25,155 nt of DNA from Candidatus Methanofastidiosum methylothiophilum (GTDB lineage: Archaea > Methanobacteriota_B > Thermococci > Methanofastidiosales > Methanofastidiosaceae). A program made the position numbers and the translations under genes. Position 1 is the stretch's first letter. Each line of letters starts with the position of its first letter. Positions 21,443-25,155 of this stretch are shown here, piece after piece. The notes beneath the pieces are model-generated. The model was not told the origin of the DNA. It searched no databases and saw only the letters and a program-made list of their open reading frames with translations. Location of the stretch: contig LNGD01000007.1 in NCBI GenBank assembly GCA_001587675.1, forward strand, positions 1 through 25,155. Direction: 5' to 3'.

Positions 21443-23089
21443 TTATTTTGGGACAGGGCTAAATGTCTTACTATACCAGGCTTCATATAGGACGTAGTAT
21501 AGTATTAAGGATACAAATAATCCTATGAACCATGTCCACATTCCAAATGCTGAAGCAATTAATGGTAATCCCATTGAAACAACTATACCTAAGAACATTG
21601 AAACAGCGCCTACCATGTTGACACCGTGTATCTTAGAGTATCCAAGATATATTGCACCTAGAATACCAATTATCAAAACACCGGTTGTAAGCCATGAGGG
21701 CCATCCAGTTCCAAGTACTAAGCCTTTGCTAGAGTAGAATAAAATCAATGCGGCAGATATTAAGAGCAATACAGTCATTATTGGATTTGCTTTAGCTTTG
21801 AAATCATAGTATCCGTCTTTCTTGTATATGTCATCAAGCTTAATTGTTTGCTTTCTAACTAGCCAGAAGTCAGCTACAACAACTCCTGCAACGGGTCCAA
21901 GGAATGCCCCATATCCTAAAAGCCATGTCCAAATGTATGCATTTGGGTCTGCCAAGAATCTCCATGGTTGCATTAGAATACCTATAACGCTTATAACGAT
22001 TGTTGTGATTTCCCAATTTAATTTCTTTGGGTATACATGCATTACATCGTTAATAGGTGCAATCATGTTGGCAGCAATGTTTGTTGTTAGTGTTGCAAGG
22101 ATTACGAAAATTAATCCTATGTAGATGAAGAATAGACTTCCTGTTTTAATCATCAACGCTACTGGATCCCATATCGCACTACCAAATATAACAACTGTTG
22201 CTGATGTCACAGCTACTCCAATAAAAGAGTAAAGTGTCATTGTTGTTGGCATTCCAAGAGCTTGACCAATGTACTGAACTTTTTGATTCTTAGCGAACCT
22301 TGTAAGATCTGAGATATTAATTGCCAAAGTTGCCCAGTAAGCAACCATTGCAGTCAAAAATGCTGGCCAGATTGACCATGAAGCTGTTGTCGGTTGACTT
22401 AAAATTGGTCCCCAACCGCCTGCTCTTTGGTATCCCCACCAGAGTAATCCTACTCCAATAAGGAGCAATATAGGTGCGGAAAGGTCGTTTAACCATTTAA
22501 CACCAGGTGCAGATTTACCAGGTGACGAGTAATAACAAATTGCTACTGTCATTATCCAAGATATAAAGAAGGATACAACAGTATGTGCCGGTAGATTAAA
22601 GAAGCCTATGTTTCCTGCCATGCCACCGTATCCTGTTGGGCTTATTTCAACTAGAATACCGTCAATTGCAAAAGCCATAATCATAGTCTGGATTCCAAAC
22701 CATCCAATAGCAACAATAGCTCTTAACAAAGCGGGGATATTAGCTCCGTATATACCAAATCCGCTTCTTAAGAATACAGGGAACGGTATACCGTACTTTG
22801 CTCCTGCAAAGGAGTTTAGAATCATTGGGATCAATACAATAATGTTACCTAAAGCGATAGTACCAACTGCTACTGCCCAGTTGAATCCAGCGTCAATCAT
22901 ACTTGCACCTAACATCCATGTTGGAACGCATACGGACATTCCTACCCATATAGCAATGTACTCGTAGTATCCCCATGTCCTTTTTGCAAAGGGTACAGGC
23001 GCCAAGTCTTTATTGTAAAGCTGAGAATCAGGCATTGTTTCAGTAAGTTCAAACCTACCGTCCATTTCTTTAACAATAGACTTTGCCAT
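21443..23089 (-). CDS. NCS1 family nucleobase/hydantoin transporter
   Basis: A 548-residue, twelve-helix secondary transporter of the nucleobase:cation symporter-1 family, moving purines, pyrimidines, allantoin or hydantoins with sodium or protons. Residues aligned with the Mhp1 substrate site can be picked out: W130 and Q134 in GWFGIQ, W226 in GGWGP, and N258 in NISDLTRFAK. The N-terminus (LYNKDLAPVPFAKRTWGYYEYIAIWVGM) is the family entry motif. Strong GGAGGT stands before ATG. The leader contains a GTCGA/TCGAC inverted repeat near the transcription start. No nucleobase catabolic enzyme is nearby, so simple salvage uptake is most likely; the exact substrate is unknown. Confidence 0.92.
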   Translation of the reverse strand: MAKSIVKEMDGRFELTETMPDSQLYNKDLAPVPFAKRTWGYYEYIAIWVGMSVCVPTWMLGASMIDAGFNWAVAVGTIALGNIIVLIPMILNSFAGAKYGIPFPVFLRSGFGIYGANIPALLRAIVAIGWFGIQTMIMAFAIDGILVEISPTGYGGMAGNIGFFNLPAHTVVSFFISWIMTVAICYYSSPGKSAPGVKWLNDLSAPILLLIGVGLLWWGYQRAGGWGPILSQPTTASWSIWPAFLTAMVAYWATLAINISDLTRFAKNQKVQYIGQALGMPTTMTLYSFIGVAVTSATVVIFGSAIWDPVALMIKTGSLFFIYIGLIFVILATLTTNIAANMIAPINDVMHVYPKKLNWEITTIVISVIGILMQPWRFLADPNAYIWTWLLGYGAFLGPVAGVVVADFWLVRKQTIKLDDIYKKDGYYDFKAKANPIMTVLLLISAALILFYSSKGLVLGTGWPSWLTTGVLIIGILGAIYLGYSKIHGVNMVGAVSMFLGIVVSMGLPLIASAFGMWTWFIGLFVSLILYYVLYEAWYSKTFSPVPK

Positions 23090-23110
23090 CTTTTTACCTC
23101 CAAATTTTTT

Positions 23111-23128
23111 GTCGATTATAGTGTCGAC
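23111..23128 (-). promoter_or_regulatory. Inverted repeat at the NCS1 transcription start
   Basis: GTCGA (23111-23115) and TCGAC (23124-23128) flank an 8-base loop. It lies at or just after the predicted start of the NCS1 message, whose TATA box is at 23148-23158. It could be an operator or a small leader hairpin. Confidence 0.4.
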
Positions 23129-23147
23129 GTATTATTATTATACTTAG

Positions 23148-23160
23148 ATATTTAAAAACG
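23148..23160 (-). promoter_or_regulatory. BRE/TATA promoter for the NCS1 transporter
   Basis: On the minus strand this reads CGTTTTTAAATAT. Transcription would start near 23127, with a leader of about 37 bases ending in GGAGGT. Confidence 0.5.
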
Positions 23161-23182
23161 TTTTGGTAAGTTAATAGCCGAA

Positions 23183-23237
23183 ATAAGATTTTATTGGATA
23201 AGTGGCTAGTTATTTGGTCAAAAATCGAAAATCTTAT
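23183..23237. repeat. 10-base inverted repeat in the NCS1/small membrane gene spacer
   Basis: ATAAGATTTT (23183-23192) and AAAATCTTAT (23228-23237) are perfect inverted copies 35 bases apart, between two divergent promoters. In such A+T-rich DNA this could be chance. Confidence 0.35.
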
Positions 23238-23315
23238 CAATTTATAGAGAAAATGCAATATATAAAAAATAAGACAAATATCCCATTCCGAATAACTAAG
23301 AAAACTTCAAGAAAT

Positions 23316-23325
23316 ATTTATAATA
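23316..23325 (+). promoter_or_regulatory. TATA box for the 79-residue membrane protein, leaderless
   Basis: ATTTATAATA is centred about 26 bases before ATG 23346. There is no ribosome binding site before that ATG. Confidence 0.5.
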
Positions 23326-23345
23326 TGAAGATAAAATTTTAAAAT

Positions 23346-23585
23346 ATGGCATCGACAGTTTTAATCAATTTGATATTTATCGGAATTATTTCAATAATGG
23401 CGTATTTAAGATATTTGAGTGGGAAGAAAGATCTTTACAAATTTATAGCCATAGGATTTGCTCTTTTTTCTGTTCCCTACTTGATGGATGTACTGAGAAT
23501 TTATTTCTATGGAAGGAGCGAAGTTGAACTCATAATATTGATAGTAGGCTATATTGCGATAATCTATGGATTAATGAATAAATAG
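23346..23585 (+). CDS. Small three-helix membrane protein
   Basis: A 79-residue protein of unknown function. Three hydrophobic helices are visible: about 4-22 (VLINLIFIGIISIMAYLRYL), 32-52 (FIAIGFALFSVPYLMDVLRIY) and 59-77 (EVELIILIVGYIAIIYGLM). Short polar loops separate them, with GKKDLYK between the first two. The end is MNK. I do not recognise a family. The well placed TATA box and absence of shadowing by any larger gene support it as real. It converges on the two tRNA genes, which lie on the other strand 18 bases further on. Confidence 0.68.
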   Translation: MASTVLINLIFIGIISIMAYLRYLSGKKDLYKFIAIGFALFSVPYLMDVLRIYFYGRSEVELIILIVGYIAIIYGLMNK

Positions 23586-23603
23586 ATTCTAGTATTTAAT
23601 TAG

Positions 23604-23678
23604 TAGCGGGGAGTGGATTTGAACCACTGGCCTGCGGGTTATGAGCCCGCCGGGCACTCCTAGCTGCCCTACCCCGCT
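23604..23678 (-). tRNA. Initiator tRNA-Met (anticodon CAU)
   Basis: A 75-base cloverleaf with acceptor stem AGCGGGG/CCCCGCU and discriminator A (23604). The anticodon stem is GCGGG/CCCGC around loop CUCAUAA, and the T arm reads GUUCAAAUC. The A1:U72 pair and three G:C pairs next to the anticodon loop are the marks of initiator tRNA, so this is the translation-start tRNA rather than the elongator. It is the second of a tandem pair, 10 bases after tRNA-Arg, and CCA is not encoded. Confidence 0.93.
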
Positions 23679-23688
23679 GAAGAATAAG

Positions 23689-23761
23689 CGGACCCGGAGG
23701 GATTCGAACCCTCGATCTACGGCTTAGAAGGCCGTCGCCTTATCCACTGGGCTACGGGTCC
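23689..23761 (-). tRNA. tRNA-Arg (anticodon UCU)
   Basis: A 73-base cloverleaf with acceptor stem GGACCCG/CGGGUCC, discriminator G (23689), anticodon loop CUUCUAA giving UCU (reads AGA/AGG), and T arm GGUUCGAAUCC. No intron is present and CCA is not encoded. It is first in the minus-strand pair and is followed by the initiator tRNA. AGA and AGG are by far the commonest arginine codons in this window, so this is the major arginine tRNA here. Confidence 0.95.
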
Positions 23762-23770
23762 CGATGCCTT

Positions 23771-23787
23771 AGATTATAGTGTAATCT
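23771..23787. repeat. Palindrome in the leader of the tRNA-Arg/tRNA-Met transcript
   Basis: AGATTA-TAGTG-TAATCT is a 6-base perfect inverted repeat at the predicted start of the tRNA transcript. Its GATTATAGTG core also occurs in the NCS1 leader. Confidence 0.45.
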
Positions 23788-23797
23788 TTGTCGGATA

Positions 23798-23808
23798 CTT
23801 ATAAATGT
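23798..23808 (-). promoter_or_regulatory. TATA box for the tRNA pair
   Basis: On the minus strand this reads ACATTTATAAG, preceded by GAAAC as BRE. It places the start near 23776, about 15 bases before the mature tRNA-Arg end. Confidence 0.6.
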
Positions 23809-23928
23809 TTCTCTTAAAATAAAAGATTTGTATTACTCAAGATTAAAAATAATAGTATTTTTTTATAATTTATTAGAATTAATATAGAAATTGTAACAAA
23901 TAATCTAAAAATATATCAATAAGAAAGG

Positions 23929-23938
23929 CATATAAATT
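23929..23938 (+). promoter_or_regulatory. BRE/TATA promoter for the MEMO-mvk operon, leaderless
   Basis: CATATAAATT follows GAAAGG, with the TATA centre 25 bases before ATG 23959. No ribosome binding site is visible before that ATG. Confidence 0.6.
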
Positions 23939-23958
23939 TCAACGTTAAAAATAAGAAT

Positions 23959-24825
23959 ATGTATCGCCCTCCTTACGTTGCAGGAAGTTTTTATCCTGCA
24001 GATAAATCATCTCTTTTAAAAATTATTGAAAAATTTATGGATGAAGCAAAGAAGAATATTGATTTTAAAGATGAGGAAGGTAAATTTACAGGTGTGTTGT
24101 GCCCTCATGCGGGATACATTTATTCGGGTAAGACTCAGGCCTATTCTTATTGTTTCTTATCTGAATCTCCCCCAGAAACGTATATTATACTTGGGCCAAA
24201 TCATACAGGAATGGGACTTCCAGTTGCACTGATGAATGAAGGTGTGTGGGGTACTCCTCTTGGAGACGTAAAAATCAACGAAGAGCTTGCCTCTAGAATA
24301 GTTGAAAACTCAGAAATTATTGGTATCGATTCATCTGCACATAAATACGAGCACTCAATTGAAGTACAGTTGCCATTTTTACAATACATAAAAAAAGATT
24401 TTACATTTGTTCCTATATGCATGGGGATGCAAGACAAGGATACTGCACTTGACATTGGTAAAGCGATAGCAAAGTCAGCCAAAGAATCAATAGGCATCAT
24501 CGCATCAAGTGACCTCGTGCACTATGGCAGTCGTTTTGGATATACCCCTATTAAAGGCGGGAAGGAAGAGATACTATCTTGGATAAAGAAAAATGATATG
24601 GAGATATTAAAAATGGCCGAAGATTTTAATATTTCTGGGATTTATGATTTCATAAATAAAAATGAATACACAACCTGTGGCTATGGTCCACTTTCAGCGA
24701 TGCTTTCTTCTATGAAAGAGCTAGGTGCAAAGAAAGCTAAAATTCTTGATTATTCTAATTCTTATGATGCCTCTCATGATTACAGTACTGTTGTAGGCTA
24801 CGGTTCGGTGGGGGTACGATGCTAG
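23959..24825 (+). CDS. MEMO family protein (AmmeMemoRadiSam system protein B)
   Basis: A 288-residue member of the MEMO1 family, which has the fold of extradiol dioxygenases and LigB-like enzymes. It has the full set of conserved metal-site residues: H50 in PHAGYIYSG, H82 in GPNHTG, H188 in SSDLVHYG and C240 in TCGYGP. KYEHSIEVQLPFLQ (around 130-142) is also intact. Human MEMO1 binds iron or copper; the archaeal protein's reaction is unknown. The gene overlaps the mevalonate kinase start by 7 bases, and MEMO beside mvk is a known archaeal arrangement linking it to isoprenoid lipid synthesis by context. Expression appears leaderless. Confidence 0.93.
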   Translation: MYRPPYVAGSFYPADKSSLLKIIEKFMDEAKKNIDFKDEEGKFTGVLCPHAGYIYSGKTQAYSYCFLSESPPETYIILGPNHTGMGLPVALMNEGVWGTPLGDVKINEELASRIVENSEIIGIDSSAHKYEHSIEVQLPFLQYIKKDFTFVPICMGMQDKDTALDIGKAIAKSAKESIGIIASSDLVHYGSRFGYTPIKGGKEEILSWIKKNDMEILKMAEDFNISGIYDFINKNEYTTCGYGPLSAMLSSMKELGAKKAKILDYSNSYDASHDYSTVVGYGSVGVRC

Positions 24826-25155
24826 TTTCAGCTCCTGGTAAAATAATCCTTTTTGGGGAACATTCAGTTGTCTATGGTAAGGGTGCAATAGCTTCGGCTA
24901 TTGATTTACGTACGTACACTGATGGAAAACTCCTAGGTGAAAAAATAATTAAGATTCATGCAAATGATCTTAAAATACCTGGTTTAAGCCTTTCTTTTTC
25001 TGAAGAAGAAATCTTTTTAGGAACTGATTACGGCAAAGCTGGCTATGTTGTATCTTATGTCAAATCAGCTATCGAAAGAATATTTACCGAATATGGGTCA
25101 AGAAAGGGATTTGAAGTTTCTATAAGATCAGATATTCCAGTTGGCGCTGGATTAG
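24819..25155 (+). CDS. mvk: Mevalonate kinase (N-terminal part, cut by window end)
   Basis: The first 112 codons of a GHMP-family kinase that phosphorylates mevalonate at C5 for archaeal isoprenoid lipids. It begins MLVSAPGKIILFGEHSVVYGKGAIASAI, where the APGKIILFGEHSVVYG stretch is the diagnostic N-terminal mevalonate kinase motif. It reaches SDIPVGAGL, the start of the GHMP ATP-binding loop PxGaGLGSSA, at the window edge. The start ATG 24819 overlaps the MEMO stop by 7 bases, with GGTGGGGG at 24807-24814 as ribosome binding site. The frame is too short to show the catalytic aspartate and lysine completely, but the assignment is secure. Confidence 0.93.
   Translation, partial: MLVSAPGKIILFGEHSVVYGKGAIASAIDLRTYTDGKLLGEKIIKIHANDLKIPGLSLSFSEEEIFLGTDYGKAGYVVSYVKSAIERIFTEYGSRKGFEVSIRSDIPVGAGL

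Noticed and set aside
23604..23761. tRNA genes considered as an integration site
   Set aside because: No repeated tRNA end and no integrase gene were found beside them; both flanks are ordinary genes.

Overview
The window is archaeal. Signs of this are a GINS subunit, an MCM helicase and an Hjc Holliday junction resolvase in one operon; a MEMO-family gene overlapping a mevalonate kinase gene; BRE/TATA-type promoters; a mixture of leaderless genes and genes with GGTG or GGAGG ribosome binding sites; and an initiator tRNA of archaeal type. The DNA is very A+T rich and tightly packed. My best guess is a low-GC euryarchaeon, possibly a methanogen-like lineage such as Methanofastidiosales. The lineage is inferred and not proven by anything in the window.

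Layout. 1-768 is the end of an ABC-2 type membrane permease. 888-1790 is an operon of three small membrane-tethered proteins resembling the bacterial YqjD/YqjE/YqjK set. 1791-4038 (minus) is an operon for a phenylacetate-CoA ligase, a tandem ACT protein and a four-cysteine DUF2148 protein. 4165-7522 (plus) is a replication and repair operon (GINS, MCM, Hjc) with a RimI-like acetyltransferase, meeting a small helix-turn-helix gene end to end. 7967-13973 is a sugar-nucleotide and glycosylation region. It holds a DUF354 glycosyltransferase, a UDP-sugar 6-dehydrogenase, the three further enzymes of a WbpB/WbpE/WbpD-type route to UDP-2,3-diacetamido sugar uronic acids, and an AglH/WecA-like lipid-carrier sugar-phosphate transferase. 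Next is a secreted DNRLRE-CARDB-PKD-PKD protein with a PGF-CTERM-like tail (14070-15725), a plausible substrate for that glycosylation.

15803-20028 holds an unusual regulator (HTH plus a PrpR_N-like sensor region) divergent from an SsuABC-type ABC transporter. The transporter's permease and ATPase genes run toward each other and overlap. Beyond it are MobB and a ModE-type regulator, plus a short 41-residue membrane protein gene just upstream of modE. 20064-23089 (minus) holds a queuosine/archaeosine precursor transporter, an ICMT-like membrane methyltransferase and an NCS1 nucleobase transporter. The right end has a small three-helix membrane protein, tRNA-Arg(UCU) and initiator tRNA-Met, a MEMO protein, and the first 112 codons of mevalonate kinase, cut by the window edge.

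No CRISPR array, insertion sequence, integrase or rRNA was seen, and no stretch longer than 300 bases lacks a gene. The less ordinary points are the archaeal YqjDEK-like operon, the HTH/PrpR_N regulator, the micro-ORF ahead of modE, the convergent overlapping transporter genes, and convergent gene pairs whose stop codons touch or interlock.
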